A stretch of 44,371 nt of DNA. It comes from Ruminococcaceae bacterium UBA1730 (GTDB lineage: Bacteria > Bacillota > Clostridia > Oscillospirales > Acutalibacteraceae). Below the pieces are notes generated by a model. The model worked only from the letters and a program-made list of their open reading frames with translations, did not search any database and was not told the origin of the DNA. The position numbers and the translations under genes were made by a program. Shown piece after piece: positions 30,662 to 40,900 of the stretch. Each line of letters opens with the position of its first letter. Position 1 is the stretch's first letter. The stretch is taken from NCBI GenBank assembly GCA_002315935.1, contig DCII01000026.1, positions 1 through 44,371 of the forward strand, given 5' to 3'.

Positions 30662-31438
30662 ATGGAATTAATAACTGCACGCAGTAACGAGAAAATTAAA
30701 TATGCGTCAAAGCTAATTTCGAGTGCGGCATTCAGAAAAGAAACAGGCGAATTCTTTCTTGAGGGTGCAAGGCTCTGCTCCGATGCCGCAATCAGCGGCG
30801 TTGAGATAAAAAAAGTTTTCTTCACTGCGAAGGCAGAGGAAAAATACCGGAGCTTTCTCGATGTCGTTCTCAATGCAGGCGGCATATGCTGTGAAATAAG
30901 CGAGGATGTTGCGAAAAAGCTTTCGGATACAGAAAATCCGCAGGGTATATTCTGCATATGCAGGGCAAAGGATAATCAGGCGGAGCTTGATAAAAACGGA
31001 AAATACCTTGCAATTGAAAATTTGCAAGATCCCTCAAATCTCGGAGCGGTCAGCAGAAGCGTTGAAGCTCTCGGACTGAGCGGACTTATCGTAAGCGGCG
31101 GATGTGATGTTTATAATCCGAAGGCGTTGAGAGCGGCAATGGGTTCGCTTTTCAGGCTCAACATAATCAAAGCCGATTCGCTCACGGAGCTTATTGAAAA
31201 AGCAAACGGCATTGGAATGCTCACTCTTGCTTCAGTGCCGAAAAATGATGCTCTCGACATACGCAAGGTTAAAAAAAGCGGCGGAGTTATCTGCTGCATA
31301 GGCAACGAGGGCAATGGTTTAACAGAAGAAACAATTTCAGCCTGCCGTGAAAGAATAACTATTCCGATGCAGGGCAGAGCAGAATCCTTCAATGCGTCTG
31401 CGGCGGCGGCAATACTTGCATGGGAGTTGGTGAGATGA
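30662..31438 (+). CDS. TrmH/SpoU-family RNA 2'-O-ribose methyltransferase
   Basis: This 258-aa SPOUT-fold enzyme is of the type annotated as 23S rRNA (guanosine-2'-O)-methyltransferase. The N-terminal substrate-binding domain (about 1-95) precedes the knotted catalytic domain. The three SpoU motifs are NLQDPSNLGAVSRSVEALG (about 118-136, motif 1), CCIGNEGNGLTEE (about 213-225, motif 2) and IPMQGRAESFNASAAAAILAWE (about 236-257, motif 3). ATG 30662 is chosen because the domain starts there (MELITARSNEKIKYA); the frame upstream to 30566 is unrelated. The stop overlaps dprA by four bases. The exact RNA position cannot be told. Confidence 0.88.
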   Translation: MELITARSNEKIKYASKLISSAAFRKETGEFFLEGARLCSDAAISGVEIKKVFFTAKAEEKYRSFLDVVLNAGGICCEISEDVAKKLSDTENPQGIFCICRAKDNQAELDKNGKYLAIENLQDPSNLGAVSRSVEALGLSGLIVSGGCDVYNPKALRAAMGSLFRLNIIKADSLTELIEKANGIGMLTLASVPKNDALDIRKVKKSGGVICCIGNEGNGLTEETISACRERITIPMQGRAESFNASAAAAILAWELVR

Positions 31439-32562
31439 CAGAAAAGAAATATTGGATATGGCTTTCCTCCGCTCTCGGAGCGGCTACAAGGGTTGAAGAA
31501 ATTTTATCGGCGTTTCCTAATCCGCAGACCCTTTTTGAGGCGGACAGAAAAACGAGAATTCTTTCGGGAGCCTTCACAAAAGCTCAGCTTGATAGGCTTG
31601 AAAAAGCAAGCATAATAAATGCAGAGGTTGCGGTCAATACCTGTTTTAAAAATCATTGGAGCATAGTAACTCCGGATGATGCGGCTTATCCGTCGCTTCT
31701 TCGCCACCTTCCCGATATGCCGCTTGTGCTTTATGTTGACGGCGACATTTCGGTGCTCAACGGCAAGGTTGCAATCGGAGTGGTCGGCACGAGAGAGCCA
31801 TGCAGAGACAGCCGAATGATAGCTCATAAGCTCAGTGCAGATATGGCAAGAGCAGGAGCGGTCATAATCAGCGGCGGTGCACTCGGAATTGATTCATGCT
31901 CGCATGAGGGTGCAATTTCGGCAGGCGGCAAAACAATCTGTGTTCTCGGTTGCGGTCTCGGTGCAAATTATCTCATGAGTAATGAGCCTCTTCGCAGAGA
32001 GGTCAGCAGAAACGGAGCTGTCATAACCGAATATCCTCCGCTTTCTTCTCCCACAAGAGGAAGCTTCCCAGAAAGAAACAGACTCATTTCGGGCTTGAGC
32101 CACGGAGTTCTTGTTGTTGAAGCCGGTGAGAAAAGCGGTTCGCTCATCACTGCAAGATGTGCAAACAATCAGGGAAGGGATGTTTTCGCCATCCCCGGAA
32201 GCATTTTAAGCACCGCTTATATGGGTGCAAACAAGCTTATCAAAGACGGTGCAAAGGCGGTCACAAACGCAACGGATATTCTTGAATGCTATGAGATGCT
32301 TTTTCCGGGAAAGCTTAATATTTCCGAAGCGGAAAAATCCGAAGAAATCATTCCCGAAAAACCACAAAGAAGAAAATCATCTGCTTCGCTTTCGGGCGAC
32401 AAGCAGAAAATATATGGTCTTTTCACCGATGAACCCATTCATCCCGATGAACTCTGTGCCATGAGCGGACTGCCCGTTTCGGCGGTTATAACTGCACTCA
32501 TGGAGCTTGAGATGGACGGCTTCATTGAACAGATCGAAGGAAAAAACTATATTCTCAGATAA
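31435..32562 (+). CDS. dprA: DNA-processing protein DprA
   Basis: DprA (375 aa) protects incoming single-stranded DNA and loads RecA during natural transformation. The Rossmann core carries VGTREPCRDSR (about 109-119), SGGALGIDSCSHEGAI (about 140-155), SFPERNRLISGLS (about 205-217) and EAGEKSGSLITA (about 224-235). A C-terminal winged-helix domain (about 312-375) follows a variable linker. ATG 31435 overlaps the methyltransferase stop, and GGTGAG lies just before it; the GTG-led extension from 31420 is unneeded. The topA gene follows 13 bp later, the frequent dprA-topA-trmFO arrangement. Confidence 0.95.
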   Translation: MTEKKYWIWLSSALGAATRVEEILSAFPNPQTLFEADRKTRILSGAFTKAQLDRLEKASIINAEVAVNTCFKNHWSIVTPDDAAYPSLLRHLPDMPLVLYVDGDISVLNGKVAIGVVGTREPCRDSRMIAHKLSADMARAGAVIISGGALGIDSCSHEGAISAGGKTICVLGCGLGANYLMSNEPLRREVSRNGAVITEYPPLSSPTRGSFPERNRLISGLSHGVLVVEAGEKSGSLITARCANNQGRDVFAIPGSILSTAYMGANKLIKDGAKAVTNATDILECYEMLFPGKLNISEAEKSEEIIPEKPQRRKSSASLSGDKQKIYGLFTDEPIHPDELCAMSGLPVSAVITALMELEMDGFIEQIEGKNYILR

Positions 32563-32575
32563 CAGGAGATTGAAT

Positions 32576-34678
32576 ATGTCGAAACTCGTTATAGTTGAGT
32601 CGCCTGCAAAAGCGACAACAATAAAAAAATATCTCGGCAAGGAATTTGATGTTGTTGCATCAAAGGGTCATATCAGAGACCTTCCTGCGGCAAAGCTGAG
32701 CGTTGATGTCAAGAACGGTTTCGTTCCGAAATACGCTCTCATCAAGGGAAAGGAAAAGCTTGTCAAGGAGCTTCAGGCAAAGGTTGACGCCAGCGAAGCA
32801 GTTTATCTTGCGGCCGACCCTGACCGTGAGGGAGAAGCAATTTCATGGCATCTTGCAACGGTTCTCGGCCTTGACCTCAATTCCGCAAACCGTGTTACCT
32901 TCAATGAAATCACAAAGGGCGGCATTGCAACGGGAATGGCGAATCCAAAGAAGGTTGACATTGACCTTGTTAATGCTCAGCAGGCGAGAAGAATTCTCGA
33001 CCGTCTTGTAGGCTACAGATTGAGTCCCTTTGTTTCGCAGAAAATAAGAAGAGGTCTTTCGGCAGGCAGAGTTCAGAGCGTTGCGGTCAGACTTATTGTT
33101 GACCGTGAGGAGGAAATCAACGCCTTTGTTCCCGAAGAATACTGGATGATTGAAGCGAAGCTTGCAACGGCACAGAGAAGAACCTTCACCGCAGTTCTCA
33201 ATTCAGATGAAAAAGGCAAAATCAAAATCGGCAACGAGGCAGAAGCCAAGAGCTATCTTGACCGCCTTGACGGAGCAGATTACAGCGTTAAGTCGCTCAA
33301 GAAGGGAACAAGAAAAAGAAATCCTGCTCCCCCGTTCATAACCTCAACCCTTCAGCAGGAGGCTTCGAGAAAGCTCGGCTTCCAGGCGGAACGCACAATG
33401 CGTATTGCACAGGAGCTTTATGAAGGTGTTAATGTCAGCGGAATAGGCACTATCGGTCTTATCACTTACATGAGAACCGACTCGCTCCGAATTTCAGAGG
33501 AAGCAAGAGCCGCCGCAACAAATTATATCGAAAGCGAATTCGGCAGTGAATATCTGCCCGAAAAACCTGCATATTATAAGTCAAGAGCAAATGCACAGGA
33601 TGGTCATGAAGCTATCAGACCTTCAACTCCGTCAATCACTCCGGAGCAGGTCAAGAGCAGTCTTTCAAGCGACCAGTATAAGCTTTATACCCTTATCTGG
33701 AAGCGATTCATGGCTTGCCTTATGGCAGGCTGCGTTCAGAATACGGTCAAGGCTGAAATTCTTGCACAGAAGGCAGGAGATGAAAAATTCTGCATCTTCA
33801 CGGCGGCAGGATATTCCGTTAAATTTGACGGCTTCACAAAGCTTTATGAGCTTCCCGAGGAGGATGCAGATAAAAGCTCTCTTCCCGAAATCAAGAGCGA
33901 TGAAGCCATCAAGCTCCGTGAGCTGAATTCAAATCAGCATTTCACTCAGCCGCCAGCCCGTTTCACCGAGGCTTCTCTTATCAAGGAGCTTGAAGAAAAC
34001 GGAGTCGGCAGACCGAGCACCTATGCGGCAATTCTTTCAACAATCATCAAGAGAGGCTATGTTCAGAGAAAGGCAAAGCAGCTTGCTCCAACAGAGTTAG
34101 GCGTTGCAACAACAGGTCTTCTCAAGGATAAATTTACAAAAATAGTCAACACAAAGTTCACCGCTCAGATGGAAACCAACCTCGATAAGGTCGGTTGCGG
34201 CGAAATGAATTATGTCAAGATGCTTGATGAATTCTATGCCGACTTCGAAAAGAACCTTGAAAAGGCAAGGGTCGAAATGAAGAATGTCAAGATTCAGCTT
34301 GAGGAAGACACAACCGACATTCCCTGCGACAAATGCGGCAGAATGATGGTTATCAAGACCGGCAGATACGGCAGATTTCTTGCCTGCCCCGGTTATCCGG
34401 AATGCAAGAACGCAAAGCCGCTTATTGTCAACACAGGTTCAAAATGCCCGAATTGCGGCGGCGAAATCATCGAAAAGAAATCCAAGAAGGGTCACACCTT
34501 CTATGGCTGCGGCAACTGGCCGAAATGCAATTTCATGAGCTGGGACGCACCGGCAGGTGAAGACTGCCCGAATTGCGGCAAACCTCTTTTCCTCAAGAAG
34601 AGCGGCAAAACCGTATGTATAACAGAGGGCTGCGGATATGAAAAATCAGCAGCCGGAAAGAAAAAGAACAATGGATAA
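32576..34678 (+). CDS. topA: DNA topoisomerase I
   Basis: TopA (700 aa) is a type IA enzyme that relaxes negative supercoils. The Toprim domain begins LVIVESPAKATTIKKYLG (4-21) and has DPDREGEAISWH (about 80-91). The active-site tyrosine is Y298 in TYMRTDSLR. The C-terminus has three zinc ribbons (CDKCG..CPGYPEC, CPNCG..CGNWPKC, CPNCG..CITEGC), as in Clostridia enzymes. ATG 32576 follows AGGAGA; the extended frame from 32507 overlaps dprA and is not used. It overlaps trmFO by eight bases. Confidence 0.97.
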   Translation: MSKLVIVESPAKATTIKKYLGKEFDVVASKGHIRDLPAAKLSVDVKNGFVPKYALIKGKEKLVKELQAKVDASEAVYLAADPDREGEAISWHLATVLGLDLNSANRVTFNEITKGGIATGMANPKKVDIDLVNAQQARRILDRLVGYRLSPFVSQKIRRGLSAGRVQSVAVRLIVDREEEINAFVPEEYWMIEAKLATAQRRTFTAVLNSDEKGKIKIGNEAEAKSYLDRLDGADYSVKSLKKGTRKRNPAPPFITSTLQQEASRKLGFQAERTMRIAQELYEGVNVSGIGTIGLITYMRTDSLRISEEARAAATNYIESEFGSEYLPEKPAYYKSRANAQDGHEAIRPSTPSITPEQVKSSLSSDQYKLYTLIWKRFMACLMAGCVQNTVKAEILAQKAGDEKFCIFTAAGYSVKFDGFTKLYELPEEDADKSSLPEIKSDEAIKLRELNSNQHFTQPPARFTEASLIKELEENGVGRPSTYAAILSTIIKRGYVQRKAKQLAPTELGVATTGLLKDKFTKIVNTKFTAQMETNLDKVGCGEMNYVKMLDEFYADFEKNLEKARVEMKNVKIQLEEDTTDIPCDKCGRMMVIKTGRYGRFLACPGYPECKNAKPLIVNTGSKCPNCGGEIIEKKSKKGHTFYGCGNWPKCNFMSWDAPAGEDCPNCGKPLFLKKSGKTVCITEGCGYEKSAAGKKKNNG

Positions 34679-35987
34679 AATCAAGATAATCGGCGGCGGC
34701 TTTGCAGGAGCGGAAGCGGCGTGGCAGATAGCAAACAGAGGAATTGAGGTTGAGCTTTATGAAATGAAGCCGGTCAGGTTCTCCCCTGCACATTCAAATG
34801 AAGGCTTTGCGGAGCTTGTTTGCTCAAATTCATTCAAGGCGATGCGTTTAGGCTGTGCGGCAGGAATGCTCAAGGCAGAAATGAAAATGCTCGGTTCACT
34901 ATGCGTTGAATGTGCCGAGGCAACGGCTGTGCCTGCTGGCGGAGCTCTTGCAGTTGACAGAGATAAATTTTCCGCTCTTGTTACCGAAAAAATTCTTTCA
35001 AGAAAAGAGATAACCGTTATCAGAGAAGAGGTTACCGAAATTCCGGCAGGGATGACGGTTGTTGCGGCAGGTCCTCTTGCCTCGGAGGCTCTTTCCGAAA
35101 AAATCAAGGAGCTTTGCGGCGGAAATCTGAGCTTTTTTGATGCGGCGGCTCCGATAGTTTCAGCCGAAAGCATAGACCTTGACCGTGCCTTTATGCAGTC
35201 AAGATATGACAGAGGCGAACCCGATGATTACATAAACTGCCCGATGAATAAGGAAGAATATGAAGCATTCTATGAAGCTCTCATAAATGCCGAGGTTGCT
35301 CCCGTTCATGAGTTCGATAAGCGGAAGGGCGTTTATGAAGGCTGTATGCCCATCGAGGTTATGGCATCAAGAGGTCACGATACCATCCGTTTCGGACCCA
35401 TGAAGCCGGCAGGTCTCGTTGACCCGAAAACAGGTCACAGACCATGGGCAAATCTTCAGCTCCGAAAGGAGAATAAAGAAGGCTCAATGTATAATCTCGT
35501 CGGGTTCCAGACAAATCTGAAATTTTCGGAGCAGAAAAGAGTATTCTCAATGATACCTGCATTGAGGAATGCGGAATTCCTGAGATACGGTGTTATGCAC
35601 AGAAACACCTTCATTGATTCGCCGAGACTTCTGAATGATGATTTTTCGTTCAGAGCCAGACCCGACCTCTTCTTTGCAGGTCAGATAACGGGCGTTGAAG
35701 GCTATATGGAGTCTGCCTGTGCAGGAATTCTTGCAGGCATAAACGCCGCAAACAGAATGCTCGGAAAAGAAAAATTTCTGCCGTCTGAGCTTACAATGAC
35801 GGGTTCGCTTGCAAGATATGTGAGCGATGAAAGCATAACGAATTTTCAGCCTATGGGTGCAAGCTTCGGTCTGCTCCCCCCTCTTGAAAATAAGATAAGG
35901 GACAAACAGCAGAGATATGAAGCTCTTGCGGCAAGAGGTCTGGAAAGTCTTGAAAATCAATTGAAACAAATTACGGAGGCATTTTAA
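34671..35987 (+). CDS. trmFO: tRNA (uracil-54 C5) methyltransferase TrmFO
   Basis: TrmFO (438 aa) is the folate- and FAD-dependent enzyme that makes ribothymidine 54 in the tRNA T-loop in most Firmicutes. The FAD motif IIGGGFAGAEAAWQIANRG lies at about 5-23. Others are YEMKPVRFSPAH (about 29-40), LVCSNSFKA (about 48-56), PFDKRKGVYEGCMPIEVMA-like (about 212-230) and the C-terminal ITGVEGYMESACAGILAGINAA. The ATG lies within the end of topA, behind GGAAAG. The stop shares a base with the ACP-like gene (TAATG). Confidence 0.96.
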   Translation: MDKIKIIGGGFAGAEAAWQIANRGIEVELYEMKPVRFSPAHSNEGFAELVCSNSFKAMRLGCAAGMLKAEMKMLGSLCVECAEATAVPAGGALAVDRDKFSALVTEKILSRKEITVIREEVTEIPAGMTVVAAGPLASEALSEKIKELCGGNLSFFDAAAPIVSAESIDLDRAFMQSRYDRGEPDDYINCPMNKEEYEAFYEALINAEVAPVHEFDKRKGVYEGCMPIEVMASRGHDTIRFGPMKPAGLVDPKTGHRPWANLQLRKENKEGSMYNLVGFQTNLKFSEQKRVFSMIPALRNAEFLRYGVMHRNTFIDSPRLLNDDFSFRARPDLFFAGQITGVEGYMESACAGILAGINAANRMLGKEKFLPSELTMTGSLARYVSDESITNFQPMGASFGLLPPLENKIRDKQQRYEALAARGLESLENQLKQITEAF

Positions 35988-36208
35988 TGATTCTCAAAAA
36001 ACTGATTTCCATTATCTGCGATGAATTCGGAGCAGACGAAGAAGAAATCAATGAAGATACTCTGATTGAAGACCTCGTTGAGGATGAGCTTGACACGGAG
36101 GATCTTGTTATTACTCTCGAAAGAGAATTCGGGGTTGAATTCGGCAGCGAAATAAGCGGAGATATTTCAATTGCGGAGCTTGCCGAAATGATTGAGGAAA
36201 CGGTTTAA
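35987..36208 (+). CDS. Acyl carrier protein homologue lacking the phosphopantetheine serine
   Basis: This 73-aa acidic four-helix protein is clearly related to acyl carrier protein, and lies immediately upstream of rnc, where acpP is commonly found. The alignment is unambiguous: EDLVEDELDTEDLVITLEREFGVEF corresponds to the canonical DDLGADSLDxVELVMALEEEFGVEI. The serine that receives 4'-phosphopantetheine is replaced by glutamate (E34, codon GAG), giving D-E-L-D for D-S-L-D. As read, it cannot become a holo-ACP. The fold otherwise looks intact, with normal length and no frameshift. It starts one base into the trmFO stop. It may be a non-acylated regulatory or structural ACP relative; a functional AcpP should exist elsewhere in the genome. 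Confidence 0.85.
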   Translation: MILKKLISIICDEFGADEEEINEDTLIEDLVEDELDTEDLVITLEREFGVEFGSEISGDISIAELAEMIEETV

Positions 36209-36232
36209 TAACTATAAGGAAGTTATCTTGAA

Positions 36233-36910
36233 ATGAATGAAAAATTTGAAGCATTGCAAAATAATATCGGGTATCACTTCAAGGATATAAGTCTGCTTGA
36301 AACCGCTCTTTCGCATTCATCATATGCAAATGAAAAGGGCGGCAATGCGGTCTGCAACGAAAGGCTTGAATTTTTAGGCGATGCGGTGCTTGGTTTTATC
36401 TCGGCAAAATATCTCTATGAGAGCATGAATGTGCCAGAGGGAGACCTCACGAAGCACAGGTCCGCAAGGGTCTGCGAAAGTGCACTCTGCTCATATGCCA
36501 GAGAGCTTGACATCGGCTCTGCTCTGCTTCTCGGCAAGGGAGAAACAAGAATGGGCGGCAGGAATAAGCCTTCAATGCTCGCAGACGCATTTGAAGCGGT
36601 GCTTGCCGCAATATTCCTTGACGGCGGTCTTGAAGAAGCAAGAAAATTCGCTCTCAGATTTGTTTCGAGAAACGATGAGCTTGACGAAACCAAGGATTAT
36701 AAAACAATGCTGCAGGAGGTTATTCAGCGTAATCCCGAGGAGCATATCGAATATGTTCAGATTGCCGAAAGCGGACCTGCACACGCAAAGAGCTTCACCT
36801 TTGAGGTGCACCTTAACAGCAATGTTATCGGCACGGGCACGGGCAAGAGCAAGAAGCTCGCCGAACAGCTTGCCGCAAAGGAAGCTCTTGAGCTTATGGG
36901 AATAAGATGA
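36233..36910 (+). CDS. rnc: Ribonuclease III
   Basis: RNase III (225 aa) cuts double-stranded RNA, processing rRNA precursors and, in Firmicutes, SRP RNA. The catalytic signature NERLEFLGDAVLGF lies at about 42-55; DAFEAVLAAIFLDGG (about 120-134) carries the second acidic pair. A double-stranded RNA binding domain fills about 155-225 (YKTMLQEVIQRN, GTGKSKKLAEQLAAKEALE). The stop overlaps the radical SAM start (ATGA). The rnc-radical SAM-smc order is common in Clostridia. Confidence 0.97.
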   Translation: MNEKFEALQNNIGYHFKDISLLETALSHSSYANEKGGNAVCNERLEFLGDAVLGFISAKYLYESMNVPEGDLTKHRSARVCESALCSYARELDIGSALLLGKGETRMGGRNKPSMLADAFEAVLAAIFLDGGLEEARKFALRFVSRNDELDETKDYKTMLQEVIQRNPEEHIEYVQIAESGPAHAKSFTFEVHLNSNVIGTGTGKSKKLAEQLAAKEALELMGIR

Positions 36911-37902
36911 AGCACATAAACATTGCTCTTTTCGTGGTGCATAAGGGCTGTCCGCATATGTGTTCATTCTGCAATCAAAAAAGCATTTCGGGCAGTCAGA
37001 AGGATGTTGCTCCCGAGGATGTTCATTCTGCGGCGGAAACGGCGATAAAAAGCCTTTCCGAATCGGAAGCCTCGGGCGGTGAAATTGCGTTTTTCGGCGG
37101 AAGCTTCACGATGGTTGAGAGAAGCTACATGATTTCTCTGCTCGAAGCGGCATATTCATATGTCGAAAAAGGAATTTTCAAGGGCATCAGGATTTCAACA
37201 AGACCTGACGGAATAGATGAAGAAATCTGCTTGATTTTGAAGAAATACGGTGTTACCGCAGTTGAACTCGGTGCACAGAGCCTTGATAACAGAGTGCTTG
37301 AAATGAACGAGAGAGGTCACACCGCAGAGCAGGTTGAGAATGCCGTTGGTCTGCTGAAAAAATACGGCTTTGAAACGGGACTTCAGATGATGACGGGTCT
37401 TTACGGCTCTGAAGACGAAGACAGCATTGAAACGGCTGAAAAAATAATCGCAATGAAGCCCGATACGGTCAGAATTTATCCGACTGTGGTTATAAAGAAT
37501 ACAAAGCTCTGCGAGCTTATGAAAGAGGGAAGGTTCATTCCCAAAGGCGTTGACGAAACGGTGAAGCTCTGTGCAAGGCTTATTCCGATGTTTGAAAACG
37601 CAGGCATAAAGGTTATCAGAGTCGGTCTTCATTCTGGCGGCGGAGTTGAAGAAGGCTTCGCCGGCGGAGCTTATCATCCTGCTCTTCGTGAGCTTTGCGA
37701 GGGCGAAATATATTTCAGCAATGCAAAGGAAAAGCTTGAAAAGCTTCCGAAGGGCAGTTACATTCTCAATGTTGCCGAGGGCGAAAATTCCAAGATGACA
37801 GGGCAGAAGAAGAAAAATATTATCAGGCTTCATGAAATGGGTTATGATTGCACGGTTAAGGTGCGTGAAGATATAGAAAAATACGGAATTATGATTACAT
37901 AA
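36907..37902 (+). CDS. Radical SAM protein, Elp3-like
   Basis: This 331-aa radical SAM enzyme binds a 4Fe-4S cluster through C15-x3-C19-x2-C22 (CPHMCSFC). A GGSFT motif near residue 59, RISTRPDGI near 97 and VELGAQSLDNRVL near 117 resemble the Elp3/coproporphyrinogen-oxidase-like branch. There is no GNAT acetyltransferase domain, so it is not full Elp3. It overlaps rnc by four bases and precedes smc by 12 bp, a neighbour set conserved in Clostridia; a role in RNA or tRNA modification is plausible but unproven. Confidence 0.88.
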   Translation: MKHINIALFVVHKGCPHMCSFCNQKSISGSQKDVAPEDVHSAAETAIKSLSESEASGGEIAFFGGSFTMVERSYMISLLEAAYSYVEKGIFKGIRISTRPDGIDEEICLILKKYGVTAVELGAQSLDNRVLEMNERGHTAEQVENAVGLLKKYGFETGLQMMTGLYGSEDEDSIETAEKIIAMKPDTVRIYPTVVIKNTKLCELMKEGRFIPKGVDETVKLCARLIPMFENAGIKVIRVGLHSGGGVEEGFAGGAYHPALRELCEGEIYFSNAKEKLEKLPKGSYILNVAEGENSKMTGQKKKNIIRLHEMGYDCTVKVREDIEKYGIMIT

Positions 37903-37914
37903 AGAGGTATTCAC

Positions 37915-40900
37915 ATGATTTTAAAAGCACTCGAAATGCAGGGCTTCAAGTCCTTCCCCGACAAAACGGTGCTGAATTTCGGCAGAGGAATAACTGCCGT
38001 TGTCGGTCCGAACGGTTCGGGCAAAAGTAATATTTCCGATGCGGTGCGATGGGTTCTCGGAGAGCAGTCAACGAAAACTCTGCGTGGAGCAAAGATGGAG
38101 GATGTTATTTTCGGCGGCACAAGTCTGCGAAAGGCTCTCGGCTACGCCGAGGTTACGCTCTATCTTGACAATACCGACGGTAGCTTGAAGAATGACAGGG
38201 CAGAGGTGTCCGTTACTCGCCGATATTATCGTTCGGGCGAAAGTGAATACAGAATAAACAGCGAGGAATGCCGTCTGCGTGATATTCATGAGCTGTTTAT
38301 GGATACGGGTCTCGGCAGAGACGGCTATTCAATGGTCGGTCAGGGCAGAATTGCGGACCTTGTTTCAGCCCGTTCAACGCAGAGAAGAGATATGCTTGAA
38401 GAAGCTTCTGGAATTTCTCATTTCCGTTACAGAAGAGCGGATGCAAACCGCAGGCTTGACCAGGCGGAAGAAAATCTTGTCAGATTGAGAGACATTCTTT
38501 CGGAGCTTGAAGCACGCATAGGACCGCTTAAAACGCAGAGCGAAAAGGCAATAAAATTCCTTGCTCTTGCCGATGAAAAAAAGGTGCTTGAAATCGGTTT
38601 ATGGCTTCATACGATTGAAAAATCGAAAGAGGGTCTGCGTGAGCAGGAGCATAAGCTTTCCGTTGCATCGGCACAGTATGAGAATACCGAATCGGGTCTT
38701 GAGGAGCTTTCCGAAAAGATTGAAGAAGCCATTTCAAAGGGTCAGGAAATTACTCTCGAAATCGAGCGTCTACGCCAGAGTATAGCCGAAGCCGAGGAAC
38801 AGGCGGCGGTCACGGAGGGTCAGATTGCGGTTGAAAGAAACACTATTGAGCACAGCCGTCAGACCATCGAAAGAATAGTCGGCGACATGGGCGAAAGCGA
38901 AAAATCCGTTGCCGAAATTGACGCCGAAATCGAGAATGCGAAGAATGAGTCCGAGGAAAAGGAAAAGCTTTATGCTTCCAAAAAGGAAGAGCTTTCCGCA
39001 GAGCTTGAAAAGCTGAATTCTCTTCTCGGTCAGAACAGCGAAAACGGTGAAAAATCAAAGGAAATCAACGAAAAGCTTACAAAAGCGGCTCTTGCCCTTG
39101 CGGATGTCAGAGTTGAAAAATCAACCGCCGAATCAACGGTCAGAGAGCTTGAAACGAGAATTGCGAATATAGATGAAGTTATTACAACAAGAGGCGGAAT
39201 TGTTGACTCGCTTGAAAATGAAAAAACAGCCGCAGAAAAGGAATTGCACCGCCTTAAGGATATTGCCGAAGAGCACGAAAACTCTCTTGAGGGTTATCGC
39301 CTTATAATCAATTCAAGAAGCGGCAAGGCAGATTCTCTTCGCAAGGAGGTTGACGAGCTGAATCTTGCTCTCTATCAGAAGAATGCAAGAATTAAAATGC
39401 TTGATGACCTTGAAAAAAATCTTGACGGCTATGCAGGAAGCGTTCAGAAGGTTATCAAGGAATCCAAAAGAGGCTTTCTGCGAGGAATTCACGGAACTCT
39501 TTCTCAGCTGATTTCAACTCCACCCGAATATGCGGTTGCAGTTGAAACCGCTCTCGGAGCCGCAATTCAGAACATAGTTGTTGACGATGAAAACGCCGCC
39601 AAGAGAGCGATAAATTATCTGAAGGAAAACAGAGCGGGCAGAGCAACCTTCCTGCCGCTAACATCAATAAAATCAAGACTCTTCACGGAAAAAGGACTTG
39701 AAAACTGTGAAGGCTTCGTTGACATGGCGGATAAACTGCTTGATTTTGACGGAAAATATTCAGAAATTATCGGTTCGCTTCTTGCGAGGACTGCGGTTGT
39801 TGATAATATCGACAACGGCATTGCGATGGCGAAGAAATATTCTTACCGATTTAAGATAGTCACCCTTGACGGTCAGGTACTCAACGCAGGCGGCTCAATG
39901 ACGGGCGGTTCAAGAGGTTCGGGTTCGAATTTCCTAAGCCGTGTTACCGAGATTGAAGCTCTCAGGGAGACCGCCGCAGAAATCGAAAGGAAACTGCGTG
40001 AAAAGGAATCAAGCTTCAAGAGCATTTCGGAGGAGCTTTCGAATGTTCAGGCAGAGCTTGATGCTTCCGAAGCGGAGCTTATCAAAACGCAGGAGGATAT
40101 TATCCGGGCAGAAAGTGACCTCAAGCTCATTGAAGACAGATTCAACGCCGCAAAGGGTCATATAAATGAGCTGAATTCCGAAAAAGAAAATTCAGAGGCA
40201 AGAATCAGAGAATATTCCGAAGCAAATAAGGATTTTGACAGAAAAATCGAAGAAATCACCGCAGAGAGTAAAAAACTCAATGCAGAGCTTGAAGGACTTA
40301 ACGAGCAGAGAGAATTCCTTGACGGACTTCGTGAAAAATCATCGGAAATCCAGAATGGTCTTAATCTCGAAATGGTTGCCCTTCGCAAGGAAATCGAAGC
40401 GAACGAAGAAACAATAGCTTCCTGCATTCAGAGAAAAGAGAATTTCAGCATGAGAGCGGATAAGCTCAACGAAGAAATTGATGCTCTGAACGCTTCAATT
40501 GACGAAACGGAAGAAAAAATTAAGTCACTTGAAGAACGGGCATCCACTCTGCGTGAAAAGTCCGTTCAGACAAAAGAAAAGATAGAAAATCTCATTTCAA
40601 CCCGAACCGACTCCGAGGGCGAAAGCACACGCCTGCGTGCAAAAGAGCGAGAAATGAGTGCGGAAAAAGAAAAACTCGGCGGAGAGCTTGCAAGGCTTGA
40701 AGAACGCAAGGATTCAATGCAGAGAGACCTTGAAACTGCACAGAATAAGCTTTATGATGAATATCAGCTTACCCTTCGTGAGGCAACCGAGGTTGGCGTT
40801 ATTCCCGAAAATATTCCGCAGGCTCAGCGTAATCTTCAGGAAATCAAGAATAAAATCCGAGGTCTCGGCTCCGTCAATGTCGGTGCAGTTGAGGAATATA

